The position numbers and the translations under genes were made by a program. 64,000 nucleotides of DNA, taken from assembly GCA_033439295.1 (NCBI GenBank), contig JAVTLE010000008.1, forward strand, positions 558,001 to 622,000, given 5' to 3'. The DNA comes from Deuterostichococcus epilithicus. Its lineage: Eukaryota > Chlorophyta > Trebouxiophyceae > Prasiolales > Stichococcaceae. Below are positions 22,736-36,200 of the stretch, in pieces; positions within the stretch are counted from its first letter, which is position 1; each line of letters begins with the position of its first letter. Under the pieces are notes generated by a model. That model did no database searches. It saw nothing but the letters and a program-made list of their open reading frames with translations, and had not been told where the DNA came from.

Positions 22736-25700
22736 ATGGCCACGGTGACCGGCATCCGGAGCGGTGACTCCCCTATGGATCCGGATGCGGAAGTGGAGCT
22801 GCTGGCCGCGGCACTGGCGGAGACTTTAAATTCCGGCGCTGTGCAGCGTCTCACGACCGACCGCCTGCGGTCGTGGCTGCCCTCAGCGGACAACCTGAGG
22901 TGTGGCCCGCAGGGCAAACCTCCCACTCATTCTCATGGAAAAGTGCAGAAACCTCGCGTCAGTACAAGCTCGCCGACGCAGGCGGACGATCTGGAGTGTT
23001 CCCCTGTCCGCTATGTGCCCATGCATGCCCGCCTGTCACCCCCTATGCTTTGCCGGCACGCAGGTTGGCCGTGACCGCAACGACTCAGGAGCTTGCGCGT
23101 ACCAGCTGCCTGTTGGTACCAGGCCCCTTCACACTCTCCGTGCTTGCCATCGACGGCAGCGCTGCGGGGCGATGCATCGCGGCAGGCCAGCCCAGTGTGA
23201 CGCTGCAGCCGGCGCCGCGGCTGTGCATCCCTATTGCCGGCAGCGCACGGGTGCGTTTGCCCGGCGTGCCCAGCGCCCGCGGCTGCCTGTCCCTGAGCTT
23301 CGACGCCGCCCAGGCCAGCCTCATATTCAGGTGGGCAGCGATCCGCCTGCGGTGGTGCGTGCTGGGCATTGTGGAATCTGCCGCAGCTCTGCGCCACTTG
23401 ACCGCCTTGACTGTGACTGTCTATTCCGTGCCCGCTCGAGACCTGTGCATGTACGTCGGTGCAAGAGGTTCGAAGTCCATGTTGTGCCGCACCAGGCGGG
23501 CGGCGGCGCTGGCGAGGGTGCTGGCGGAGACCCTGCCAGAGGACGCAGCCCCACTTGTGGGGCTGGTGCGGCAGCTGCTGGCACGCACGCCGCGCACGCA
23601 GCTGGCATCACAGTATGCCATCGAGCTGGACTCTGACGACGACATCTGCAGCGACTGCTCCGGAGAGTGTGCAGATATGTTCCCGAGCGTCTCGGAAGGC
23701 GCTCAGGCCAACGGCGGTACAGCTATCTCATGGCCAGCAGCCAGCACAGCGGCGCCTGCGAGCCAGGCGGGTACCAGCTTCTGCGCTGATGAACCCCGGA
23801 GCGGCACTGCCGGCCAGCCAGCGGCACGGGCCCGGCCGGCGTCTGGGCCTACAGTGGCGGCGGCGGCGGGCTGTCCTGCAGATTTAGGCTGGCGGCACAC
23901 CAGCGGCGGCTGCGCACTGCACGAGCCAGCGTCCCATGCAGACGAAGCTGCTGGGCAGTTCATGGCTGGCTTTCAGCAGCCCAGCGCGACAGCCAGGGAG
24001 ATTCAGCCAGGCGCCCAAAGCGGCATGCATGCCGGCGGCCTCGCACCCAGCAGCAGGTCCCCAACGGCGACGGCACAGCACGATGTGGACGCCAGCCAGT
24101 CAGCCGCGTGCGGCACCATGCCGCCGTCGAGCCCTCCCAAGCACTGGCAGCAGCGGCGGGAGGCCTGGCTCGAGGAGGTGGAGGAGGCCCCCCTGAAGCC
24201 AATGAGGCGGCCGGCCATCGACGTGCGGGACCTGGAGTGCTGCTGGGACGGCCGGCCGCCAGCGCAACACCGCCTGTGGCTCACGTTTGCCGACTGGCGC
24301 CTGGAGCAGCTGTTCCAGCCCTGGCTCGCCGCCTCCTGCAGCCAGGTGTGGCAGCCATTCCTTCTGCACCTGCTCTGCACATTGTGAGCATATGACGGAT
24401 GACAGCAGCCAGTGCGCGCACCCATGGCCGTTGTAGCGCAGCCTGCACATCCCTCGCTGTGCCGTCTCGATGAGGGCGCGACCTCTGCCGAGAGGCACAG
24501 GGCGCCGCCAACTCCGTGGCGGCCTACTCGTGGCCCTGAAGCAGGCCCTCGAGGACTGAACGTATGGTGAATGCCGACCGCCAGCCATGTTGCTTGTGCA
24601 GGACGATGCGGCGGCAGTGCAAGTGGTGGCGCCGCTGGCGCTGCTGGTGGGCTGCTGCCGCCCCTTCCTCACCTTCGCCCGCGGCGCAGGGCCCGAGGCC
24701 TGGGCCGCCCACCTGCTGCTGGTGCTGGCCTACCTCGCCACGCGCCTGCTGCTGTCTGCCTGGCCCCACAGGTGCGCCGCCGCAGGAGGTGCTGATGGAT
24801 CCATCAAGCGATCAGAAGCGGTGCTGGTGGGCTGTGGGACGGGCCCTTGCCATGCACACAGAGGAGGCGTGGGGTGGCATTTCTGCCCAGTGCCAAGCGC
24901 TGCGCCGCAGGTGCTGTTTTGGGTGCTGTCTCGATTGACAGCATGCGGTGGCAAGGAGGTACTCCTGCCCTGGTACGTTCAAGCAGCTGCTGTCGGTCGC
25001 TGCCGCCACTCGTGGCACGTTCAGCAGCAACCTGCGAATAAGGGCGTCAGCCCGGTACCTCGGTAGATCTAGTGTGTGTATGGTGTACCTGAGTGATGAG
25101 TAGAAAGATGCTTCGGGTTCAGCTTCGGTGTGACCATCATGACCCACTGACAGACCATGTGTCCGGCGTACGAGTACCTGCACCCACCACCGCGATACTG
25201 CCCAGTGCAAAATCGCAATGCGGCGGCATCTGCACAGTAGGCTGCTGCAGGCAAAAACAGCTTTGCCGTCCGTGAGCAACCCTTGACCGCTCAGCTGCCG
25301 GAGCTCGGCTGTTGCCCGGCCTCCGCTGCGGCAGGTCCAGCTCCAAATCACTCACCAGCCTGCCCTGCCTGCCGCAGGCTGCCGGCATGGCGGCACCACC
25401 CGCTGGTGGTGCTGTGGGCGGTGGCGGCGGCGCACGCGCTGCGCTTCGCGATTCAGGCGGCGTCTGGCTCGGTGCCAGACGGCGCGCTGCTGACGTCGCC
25501 GCTGGCGCTGTTCCGAAACTCAGGCCTCGAGGCAGTCGCTACCTGCGCCCTGGTGTTGCGGGTGAGTCTCCCTGCCTCCTGTGACAGCGTTTGAACCAGG
25601 AAGTAAACTTCCGTGAGCTTACCATGGCAACTCTGTCCGCCAACCTGCTGGCAGTGCCACCCATGGACAGCTAAGTGTCGCCAGAAGGGCTTCTGCGACT

Positions 25701-26369
25701 GTGCAAGCGTGGCGGCTGGCACAAGCGCAGCCGGCGTGACTGGTGCTTCTGACTGCGTGCAGGTGCAGTTCTCCAGGGCGCTGCCGCTCCTGCTTGCGCA
25801 GGTGCGTACGTTGCTCGGAAGGTTCTTTGTGTGTCCCCACAGAACCTGAAACCTGCACCCTGCGACTCGGACCCTACAGATGTTTCTGGATCAGCACATC
25901 TTTGCCGGCATGAGCTTGCAGCGCAGGCCCATGTCCAGTGCTCTCTGAGCAAAAGCGTGCTGTCGGCCTGAGACTCAAAGATCTCCTGCTACAGGCGCTG
26001 CTCGCTTGCCGGCACCTCCCGCCAATGTGCGCAACACTACCGGCGCTGGCGGCAGCGCCGGGGTCGTTCATGGCGTTGTACTCGCCGTGCGGCTGCCATG
26101 CCGCAGTCCTGACTGCGCACCTCCTGGCCGTGGGACTGCTGCCGGCGGTCATCATGCGCGCCACAGAGGCGGCGGCGCGCCGCCGCTTTGTGCTGCAGCT
26201 GTGCGGCAATGCCGCCGCCGCCGCAGAGCTGGCTGCTACCGGCTCTGCGGCGGCGGCGGCAGGCAAGGATATCGGCGGCTGCGGCACCAATGCAGGGCTG
26301 CCGGTGTGCATGCCTGCTGCGGTCGCAGCGGGAAGCTCTGCAGCCGGCACTATGGGCATCTCTCCTTGA
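22736..26369 (+). CDS. multi-pass membrane protein of unknown function (paralogue A)
   Basis: The proposed exons are 22736-22899, 23064-23330, 23496-24345, 24602-24771, 25378-25561, 25763-25801, one near 25880-25925 and about 25996-26369. All but the last junction keep phase; the donor after the MFLDQHIFAGMS exon is unresolved. The N-terminal ~450 residues are soluble, with a conserved-looking block (RLCIPIAG...GCLSLS) and a long Ala/Ser/Pro-rich stretch. LTFADWRLEQLFQPWL then leads into about six hydrophobic helices (APLALLVGCC, HLLLVLAYLATRLLL, LVVLWAVAAAHALRF, and so on). It shares intron positions and phases and short motifs with the gene at 41077-43791, so the two are paralogues. The function is unknown; a membrane receptor, transporter or scaffold are all possible. 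An in-frame ATG just upstream of the listed one is not excluded. Confidence 0.65.
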
Positions 26370-27243
26370 AACCCCAACCTGAAGAACCTAAGTGCTCACA
26401 CGGTGGCGGGCGAAGAGGCAAGGCTTTTCCTTGCCACAGGAGAACAAAAACAGCCCGCTCCCTGGTGATGGGGACGGGGGCAATGGGAATTACCCATCAT
26501 CCATCCTGCCATGCCTGTTTTGCAGGGCCCCGGCTGCCCTCGAGAGCTTCCAACACGACGAGTGCATCAAAGCCTCTCATTATTTTCATCTGTTTTGTGT
26601 GTATGGAGGAACGGGCATCCAATCAACGTTGTTCTGCTGCGATTCAGTTCTTTGCGAGTTTACTGGGGTGGAGTTAGCCCTGCTGCTGGACAGTACCTTG
26701 CCCCTCCTGGCATCTGCGCATTGGTGCTGTATTGTTGGGGCGAAAGTATTCTTTAAATCTTCCGATGTATACGACACCACAGACGGGTCACAGCTGTGTG
26801 GCACAGCAACAGCTCCTGGGCAGGCCAATCGTCTCAGAGCATTTATACATGACATTCAAACTCGGCAGTGGATGCCTCGTCTATTGCAATTCCCACCAAT
26901 GTACACCACAGTGTGGCTGCTTGCAACACCACGTTCGTGTGTTTTGAGGTGCCCACAAAACAATTCGGGGGGTGCGCAGACATCTTGCAACAGCATTTGC
27001 ACGAATGCCTATTGTTCCAGTTCCGCTGCGTAGAACCCGGCACCCCTCCCGTCAGAGGAATGTCCCGGTCGGAGGGGGCCCCGTGACTCTCGCCCCTGCA
27101 TCGCACAGCAGCCACGGCCCGATGGCCGGACGGTGCAACCGCTGTCAGGAGCCCCTGGCGGTCTCCTCTATACTCATTTCTGTTGAAATAACCACCAACC
27201 TTTCCCCCCAGCGGCTACAGCTCGGCTCTTCTACCCCCCAGCC
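26370..27243. other. convergent intergenic region
   Basis: This lies between the 3' ends of membrane protein A (+) and the kinase gene (-) and probably holds both 3' UTRs. It is less GC-rich than the neighbouring exons. No RNA gene, repeat or convincing exon is seen. Confidence 0.5.
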
Positions 27244-30200
27244 TCACTGCTGTGCATGACCGGCAAACATGCGGCCAAAGAGGCCGCCGCCGCTGCCGCC
27301 GGCGGAGCCGCCGGCCGCCTCCTGCTGCTGCGCCTCCGCGGCCAGCGGCGTGAGCTGCTCCACCACAGAGGCGAAGCTGGGCCGCATGCTGGGCTCGCCG
27401 TCCAGGCATGTGCGCGCCAGGCCCGCCAGCCCGGGGCTCACCCCCTTGGGCAGTGCCGGCCGCAGCTTGTCGTCGCCCACCGCGATGGCCACCTGCGCAG
27501 AATGCGCACAGCTTCTTGGAATGGGCCCGCGCCTCGTGACATGGTGCCGAGTGAATCGTTTGCGCCCGTCACGGCGTCGAGCTGTCCGTGTGCCGTGGCG
27601 CGAATGTCATTGCTGCAGGGAAATTCCGTGGCGCTGAGCGTGCGCGCAGCAGCCCCATGGTGGCGCGATCGGCACAGCGACTCATTCCGGGATAATCCCG
27701 CGGCGTCACCGCTGCGCTGATAGCGTCGGGCGGCCCAGGCTCTTGGTCTTAAGACGTTCGTTTTTCTCATTCCAGCGCACCTGGACGGGGGTGAGGTACT
27801 GGTCGCCGTACGGCGGCCGCGCCGACAGCAGCTCCACGAACAGCACGCCCCACGAGAAGACGTCGGCCTTGCAATCGTAGACCTCGTGCCGGATGACCTG
27901 CGCACGGGTTCCATAGCCAGTCCTCAGGTCAAATTCTTTGGTAGCTCACTTCCAGTGGAATCTGCTAATCTGGAAACTGCGAAGGTTGGTGGGGTGACCA
28001 GGGCACTGTCGGGGAAGGGCCACCTCCGACTCGAACGAGCGAAATTGACTCATACCTCACGTCAGGTTTTGAGGCAGCCCAGCCAAAGTCATGTCGCGAT
28101 GAATGAAGATGATGGGGCATGACGAATGGTGTTGCATGACAGGGTAGTAATGAGCGTTGAGGCATCCCCGAGGCATCAGCGCCATTGCAGGTAATGGTAC
28201 ATCAGGCCACACGCCGTGCGACATGGCCAGTCTTTCTGCCGCAGAATGAAAAGAAATTCTGCCACAGAATGAAAAGACAGCAGAATGGTCTTAGACAACC
28301 CACCTCAGGAGCCATGTAGTAGTAGGTTCCTGTCTCGCCGGTGAGGTTCGCACCGCAGCCCGGCGTCAGGTGCCGCGCGAGCCCCATGTCCGCCACCCTC
28401 GCCGCGCCGCCGGCATCTGCAGCGCAGCACCAAAAGCATGAGAAATGTGAGCTGCACGGCTGTGTGCGCGGTTGCTGCCGTTCCCTGCCCGGATCCGCCA
28501 GCGCCCACGAAACGAAGCAAGGAGGCGATTCCTGGCGCACTGTGTGCCACGATTGGCCGCCCACATGGGAGCACCTGAGAGTTCACGCCCAGAACATCAA
28601 AGAGGACTCACTTGAAGAACTCCCACACAACTCCCACACACAGGACCAGGTCCGTGATGACTGCCCAAGGGGACGCTCCAGGGGGAGAGGGGGGGCGAGG
28701 GCGCGCACCGATGAAGACGTTGGTGGGCTTGAGGTCGCGGTGCATGAGCGGCGGCCGCGCAGCCTCCATGGCCGCCATGCCGCGCGCAACGCCCAGCGCC
28801 ATTTCCAGCCGTGCGCCCATGGAGTGCTTCGGGTGCCACAGCGTCGACCCACCCCTGCCACGCCATCAATCCGCACAGCCATCGAACATCGGTTTTCCTG
28901 TGCAGCCTTCGGGAATGCGCAACCATGCCTCGACATGAGGCTGCACTGCTCCGTGCAAGAAGGCTGTCAATGACGCAGCTTTGGCATGCGCAGTTAGCAA
29001 CACCGGTCCCGCCACAGGCTGGTTTGAACCCTCAGCCCAGGTTGTGGCGGTGCAGCTGTTGACAGGGGCGCCTGAGGATGCAGACATATCGATGGTAGGA
29101 GGGCGGTGGCAAGCTCAGGGCTGGGCACACCTTGGGTCGGCGTTTGCGCCATACAGCCATTGCGACAGTGTGCCGCCCGGCATGAACTCGCTGAGCAGCC
29201 AGCACTGCGCGGGCGGCTGCAGAGTCGCGCCTGCGGCAGCAGGTCATTGCACGACTGGGGCCAGCGCCACACCCAGCACGAGAACCGCAGCCGGCGCGCT
29301 GATCAACCTACTCATCAATGGCTTGCCCTGTCTGCATGGCCCAAGGAGCCACCAATGGCGCAGGCTCTGCGTGATTCTGCCATCTCTGCGCTTGACAGCG
29401 CTCACGCATCATCGTCGCCATTCGACCATGCACGGAGCCGCACCTCAGAATTGCAAAACTGACGTGCATGTGGCGCGCGCACCAACGAGAGGTGGCGCAC
29501 CAGCGACAGCGCATACACCCCACCTAAAACTTTCCAGCACAGGCATGGAAACCCCAAGAACCGACATGGGCCAGGCGGAACGCTCACCATAAAAGGGCAT
29601 GATGTTGGGGTGGCGCAGTAGCGACAGCGCCTCCACCTCCCGCAGGAAGCTGTTCGCCTCGTCCGGCTTGCTGATGCGCACCACCTTGACAGCGCAGTCA
29701 GCGCCCCGCCACCGCCCCCGGTACGTCGTCCCGAAGCTGCCCTCCCCCAGCACCGCGCCCAGCTTCACCTGGTTGGGGTTGTTGATAGGATTGATCTCCC
29801 GCGCACGCGATGTATACAGGCCGGTTTCAGCCGACTTGCCAATCCGGCCTTGGGCCCACAGACTGAGGCCTAGGCCGCAAAGACCTGCCGGCCGAAGCCG
29901 GGGCGTGTGACGGGGGCAGGGCCAGGTCGAGCGCCGTGGCGCATGATGCAGCGGGCGTCAGGAGCCTGAGCCACAGGAGGGTGGCGCCAGATTTGCTGCG
30001 TCCCAGTTCGTTCATGTTGGCCCACCTGGGACGGGTCGACCAGCCAGCCGGCGGCCTCACCGCGGCTGCGCAGCGCCCGCCAGCGGTCGTCGTGCATCCA
30101 GCCGGCGCCCCCCGGGTTGGCGCCGCCGTTGGGGCGGTCGCCGCCCGCCGCGACGCCGTTGGGGCCTGGCGCCCCCGCTTGCCCCAGCGGATCCATCATC

Positions 30201-33200
30201 GCCCCCTCCTGCGCTTCACGGCAACGGGGCACTGCGTCAGCCAAAGGAAACCGTAGTGAAACACATGGTTCGCGAGGCTGAAGGTGTCATTCGGGCTGGA
30301 ACTGCAGCCTGGCTGAAGATAACGGTAACACACTGCTGATCACGCTGCATACCATGGAGCAGTCGTGGCAACAGCAGGTCATTGCCGCACAACTCAGACA
30401 AGACAGGCAGCAATCGTGGACCTGAACGCAAGCTGCAGGAGGGTTGCAGCAGCAGGCTAGGGTGGGTGCCATGCAAGGCACACACATGCCTGGTCGGATC
30501 TGTCGCCGTCGCCCTGCTCGTCACCGCTGTTGCCGCCACCGCCGCCGCCCTGCGTCGCCGACAGCTGCGCGGCGAGCCACTCGACCTCCCGCCTCGCGGC
30601 CGCCGCCTCTGCCTGCGCCTGCCGCAGCGCCGCCTTATCTGCTGCGCTCGGGCCACCGCCGCCACTGCCGCCGCCGCCGGGCTGCCGTGACAGGTGGTCC
30701 GCTAGGTCCTGGGCGAATGCAGCGGCGTCGCGCTGCGCTTCCTCGGTGTCGGCCTTGGCCGCAACGAGGGCTGCCTCCAGCTGCGCAACGCGCTCCCCGC
30801 ACTCCCGCTCGAGCTGCAGCGGTCGGAAAACTGTCAAGGTTGACCCTTATACCTCCATAGGAGAGTCGGGCTCAGAGCGATCAGTCGCCGAGCCGGCTGT
30901 ACCACCCAGCTGACACAATGCTGGGACCTGGAGCTCTCTTTCTGCCGGCGGATGCAACTGGGGCCTGAAGCTCTCTTTCTGCTGGCGGATGCAATGGGCG
31001 ATGGCGTCGAAGCAGGACTGCACGGTCTGTGACTCCTTTCTGTATCGCATCAGTGTGGGCCAAGTAGATCGAAAGATTGCCTGACACATTGTACCGGCAT
31101 AAGCCAGTCCTTTCCCAGGCTGCACCAAACTGACGCCATCTGGAGCATGCGCACGACCGCTCAAGGCAATGGGATGCCCTCAGCCGGCTTGCCGGCTGAG
31201 GGCCGGCTTGCCAAAGGGACGTTGCAGCTCATCGCTGCCAGCATGAGAGCTAGCGCCAATTATTGCGAGCGTGTTGCAGCACGTGCACCAGCTGAGGCTC
31301 GTGGAGCGTCAAAGGACGAGCAGGAAAAGAGTCAGGACAGCGCCGAATGAAGGATCGGCTGCGCGCAACAGGCACATATGCCGAACGTTCCAGTAAATGT
31401 GCTGAACAACGCATTTGCAGGTGGCTGAGAGAGGCCCGCCCACCGCCTGGCGGTCCGGATCGTCGGGGGAGGAAGTCCAACCTCGCAGTCTCAAACTACC
31501 GAGCGTGTCTGATCGAGAGCGCGCTGCGTGTCAACTGTGACGGCAATATGCTGGGAAGGCATAGTACACACGGCATATGCATTCTCACCAGGGTGCCGGG
31601 GGAAGTCACAGGGTAGCAGGGTGCTGTACAGGGCAACGCCTAGGGCTGTCTTAATGTGCCCCTTGCAATCTGCGAGGGGTTGCAGCTGGCGAGGTTTGGC
31701 ACTCGAAGGAGCTACACGAACGCACTTGGGCCGCGGCCTCGTGGAAGCCGTTCTCCATCTCCGCGTTATCGTGCCGCAGATCCTCCACCTCGTGCCGCAA
31801 AAGCTCCAGTTCGACGTTTTCGCCGCCGCCGGGTGCTGTGGCGGCGCTGCCGTCGGAAGCCGCAGCCAACCGTGCCAGCTGCGCCTCCAGGCCATCTTTG
31901 GCAAAACGCAGCTGTTCCACCTCCTCCCGCACCGCCTCCAACTCTGCTGCAGCACAGCAGCAGCATGCGGCGTCAGGTGCTTGCTACCACTCTGGGCACA
32001 GCAAAGTTGGACGCTGAGAAATGGAGGACAAAACGTCGTCGAGCTTGCAGCGGTGCATTTGCAGCGGTCAAGTGCTCGCTTTCGGACAAGAAGAACGAGG
32101 TACGATCGGGCGCACCGGCTGCGTTGCTATCAGCTTCACGAGAAGCGCCCTCTGAGGAGGCGGCTCTGGCGGCCTGCTGCAGTTGCGCATTGGCTGACTC
32201 TAGTTCTGCGATGCGGGACGATAGACCCGCCGCCGCATCCCCACCGCTGTCTGCCAATGGTGAGCGCGCTGCCGCCGCCGCGTCCGCCGACACTGCCTCC
32301 TGCGCCGCGGCTGCTGCTGTCGCCTGGGCCAGCTGAGCCTTCAGCGACTCGACCACGGCTGCGAGCTCGCCCTTCTCGGCGCGCAGCTGCGCCGCCGCTG
32401 CCGCTGCCGCCGCCGCCGCTGCTGCCGCTGCCTCCGCCGCCGCTGCCTGCGCTGCCGACAAGTCGGCCGCTGGAGCGGAGGCATCTGCGTTCTGCTGGTG
32501 CTGAGACGCCGCCACCTTGGCCAGCAGCGCCACGTTGTCCGACCTGTGCAGTTCACGAGTTGCAAAGATGCTGCAAGCTGTGCAGGTTACGCTTGATGTG
32601 CAGCGCGAATGTCTGGGCACATGCGTACGGCGGCGAGATCTGGGAACTTACATTCTTCTATTCTCAACGAACATGCGACCTCCCTGATGTGACGAGGTTT
32701 TCCAAGGGCAAATTAGACAAGAAGGCAGCAGACATGGGTGATGCCAGCAAACGCACCGGAGGCGATCCAGCTCGTCCTGCGCCACAGCCAGCTTGAGGGT
32801 GGCATCATTGGCGGCAGCGCCTTCAGCCGCGGCGGCCGCCACCGCGCGCCGCAGCTGCTCGTTCTCGGATCGCAGCTCCTCGGCCGCCGCCTCCGCCGAC
32901 GCTTTCTCCTGCCGCAGCAGCTGCAGCTGCCGCGGCGCGGCGGCCGACAGCAGGCTCGGCGACGTTGGCGGCGTCACCGCTGCCGCCACATCCAGCGGCC
33001 CGTCCCGTGGCGGGCTGCCTGCCGGGCTGCTCGTCCCGATCGCGGAAAGCGTCGCCGCCGCCTCAGCATCCTCCAGACGGCGCAGGAGCTCGTCCCGCTC
33101 GGCAGCCAGGCGCCGCACGTCACCCTCCGCCCGCTGCAGGGAGGCCGCCATGGCGTCCGTGCGGGCGCCGGCGGCGTCCGTCGCCGGGCTGACGCCTGCC

Positions 33201-36200
33201 ATGTCAGCGCCGGAGCCGCCCGGCACGCCACGCGGCATGCCCATGCCCGGGATGACGGCCATGCGCCGGATCTTGTCCTCCACCGCCGCCTTGGCCTGCA
33301 GGGTCGACCGATGCAGACTTCAGCGTCGTCGACAACAGGGGGACACAGCTCGGCGCTTGGTTTGCAGTTTGTGCATTACATGTCCACATGCAGCCGCTGC
33401 TCCCTCCGCGGACTGCGGACCGCGATCAGGCCTGCGATCAGAGCTGCGGGAGCCGCGGGCACCGGATGCCACCGTAAGAGCAAGCACGCACGGCCGGCAA
33501 CATCCCGCTGACGAAAAGCAGGATGCAGCGCCCAGACGGTCCCAGCCCGGACCTTCTGCAGGCGCTCGTTCTCCCGCCAGTAGCGCTTGAGGGAGGACAT
33601 GTCCCCTGCGTCGGCGGCGTCGGCGCCTGTGCGGCTGCCCAGCTGGCTGGCCAGGCCCTTGAGCTCCCGCTCTGCAGCCTCCCGCTCCTCCAGCAGCTTG
33701 TGCATCTGGAACCGAGGCCAAGGATGTAAGATGAGTCATCGTGCGATTGGACATAGACAGTGTGATGAGGTGGCCACATGGTCCAAAGGCACTGCCGGTG
33801 AGCGCGCGGCGGCAAAGCAATCGCGGAGTGGTTCCGCACGCAGGGGTGATGCCATGGCAGGCGTGCTGTCTGTGGGCCGCTAAAGAATTCTGAGGCATCA
33901 CGACAGACTTGTCACGCTCCTACTCTAACAACACTCTGGACTCTGGACGAAAGCCTGTAAGCGGCGATTATGGAAAGCCGCACCTGCTCCTGCAGCAGGG
34001 CGAGCTGCTCCGGGGTGGGCGGGCCCCCGCGCTGGTCCGCCGGAATCTCCAGCAGGTCCTCCCAGCCGCCCGTGCCCCGCCGCCTCGCCTTCTCTGCTGC
34101 AGCGACGGTTTGAAGGTGTGGGTCAGAGGACCATTACACGTAGTACTCTTCCAGCACCGGTTCGCACTCTCTCGGCCTGAAATTGCGCTGCATGTGCATC
34201 ATCGTTGATGAGCAGCACACGAAGCCCGCCAACGCGACGTGGCGGCCGACCTGCACCAGGGCTGTCACACAAAGAGCTGCCTGTGGTGGGCGCCCTCTAA
34301 GATCCTGCTGCAGGTTGTTAGTTTTTAGATGCGCCAGCACCCGAGTTCATACCTGAGGCGGGCGCGGGCGGGGCGCTGCTGGCTCGCAGCTGCTCCTCCA
34401 GCTCGCCAATGCGCTTGCGGGCGGCTGCTAGGTCCTGCGATAGCGCCGCGGCGTCGGCGGCCGGCGCCGCCGCGGCCGCCGCCTCCTGCTGGTGCCGCAA
34501 CAGGTCCAGCTGCTTGCGCAGGATCTCTGCCTCCTCCTCCGCAGCTGCGACCCGCTGCAGGGGGGGCGATTTGGTTTTGGTCAGGGTAGATGCCTTCCTG
34601 GTGAGTGAGGTCATTTTGCAAGGCCAAATGCCGGGGCGACGCCCCCCAGGGACTGCGCAAATGTCGCGGCACGCAGGGTGTGTGCTGTCTTTCAAGCGTA
34701 GGCCATGACTTCGATGCACGGCAGCAGCTGTAAGATCCGGGAGCATGAAGGAGCGACATCAGGCACAGGGTCCGCAATGCAGCTCCAGCTCCAGGGTCTG
34801 AGCTGGGACCCATGCAGGACCCCTGCGGCGCAAAGCGCCTGCGGTGACGATGGGGGCGCACCGCGAGGCCTCGGGCATCCCAGGCGGCGTGCGACGGCGA
34901 GTCGAGCGCGCCGCTGCTGCCGGACCGCAGCTCCCACGGCCCCGCCTCGCGCGGCTGCAGCGACGGCAGCGGCGGCACGCTGTCGGGCGATGGCCGCCGC
35001 TCCGGGACGCCGTCCAGCGACAGCGGGTGCGCCAGCTCCTCCTCACCTTCCTCGTCCGAGGCCCCTGGCCGCGCCCCCTCCTGCATGCTGCCGGGCGCGG
35101 CGGCTGCGTTCGCTGCCGCTGCCACACTGACGGCCTGCTGCTCCGGCAGCGGCAGCTCCGTCGCCTGCTCCGGTCCAGGCGCCTCGCCCCCAGGCTCGGC
35201 CGCGTCCGCGGCAGCCTGCGGCACTGCCTCCATCGCCGCAGTCGCCCCTACGGCCGCCGCCGCTTCCTCGACCATTGGCCGTTCGGCAGCGTCCTTCGCC
35301 GATGCCGGCGGGCGCGCGTCGCCCGCACCCTCGTCGACGCTGCCCGACGGCGTGCACGGCTCGCTGCCGGAGCGGGAGCCGCCGGGCGTGGGGCCGGCGG
35401 ACTGGCTGACACCAGAAGAGACGGCGCCCAGTGCGGAGTCGAGGCTGCGGCGTGACGAGCGGCGGCTGACCGCTGCGTCGCTGGTGCCCACGGCCTCTGC
35501 CGCCTGCGGCGCCCCCGCAGCGACGTCGCCCGACTGCCGACCCAGCAGCGCCGACAGCTCCTCCGCCTGCTGCTCTAGCGACGCCACCTGTGTAATGACG
35601 CCACCTGTTCGCAGTTTTGAGTGTACTACAGCACCGATGCAGTGTGCAGCTGTCCCGGCCCTGGAGGGCATCACGAGGCGAGTGTTTCCGCCTGGATGCG
35701 CCCCCGCATGCTGTTTCCTTCTGGAGCAGCGCGCAGAGCTGAGCACCGCATGATCGTGGGCAGTTTCAAAACTTCCCGCCCTGAGGCCAGGCACAGGAAA
35801 GCGGTGTGGGAAGAGAGTCGCCCACGACGCGCCTGCTCTGCGAGCGCGGCGGACTCGCGGGCGGCGGCGGCTTCACCAGCGCGGGCCGCCTGCACCTGCT
35901 GCATGAGGGCCACCGCCTGGTCCTCCGCCGCCTGCGCCGCCTGTGCGAGGCTCGCCAGGTCGCCCTCCAGCTCCCTGACACGCTCCTCCAGATTCGCCGC
36001 CTGGAACAGCATGGTTCGGGTCGGTGACCGGGTCGGTGATGGCTGCCTCATTCCGGGTGATGCAAGGCCCCGAACAACTCTGCATGTCTTGAGCCCGTGA
36101 GCCTGACAACACCCGGAGGCAGCCCTCGCCGAGGAGAGGTCGGCCCTGGCCTGTGCGACTGGGTCGTGCCTGGCCGGTGGCAAACGGATTGCAGGTGCAC

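Noticed and set aside
24346-24601. Treating 22736-24387 and 24587-26369 as two genes
   Set aside because: The donor after AASCSQ (24345) and the acceptor before DDAAAVQ (24602) are both phase 0. The same junction exists in the paralogue on - at 42213/41996.
28709-28826. A shorter kinase exon starting at CACTCC with a GC donor upstream
   Set aside because: In frame, but a canonical GT-AG solution (exon 28709-28854 joined to a donor at 29131) exists and gives an uninterrupted kinase domain.
29131-30813. Two separate genes (a coiled-coil protein and a kinase) instead of one
   Set aside because: Exons 20, 21 and 22 join in phase 0 with usable splice signals. WLVDPSQ immediately before the kinase glycine loop is the usual lead-in of plant-type TKL kinases, and the 27-exon sum is an exact multiple of three. 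It is still kept as an alternative in the gene entry.
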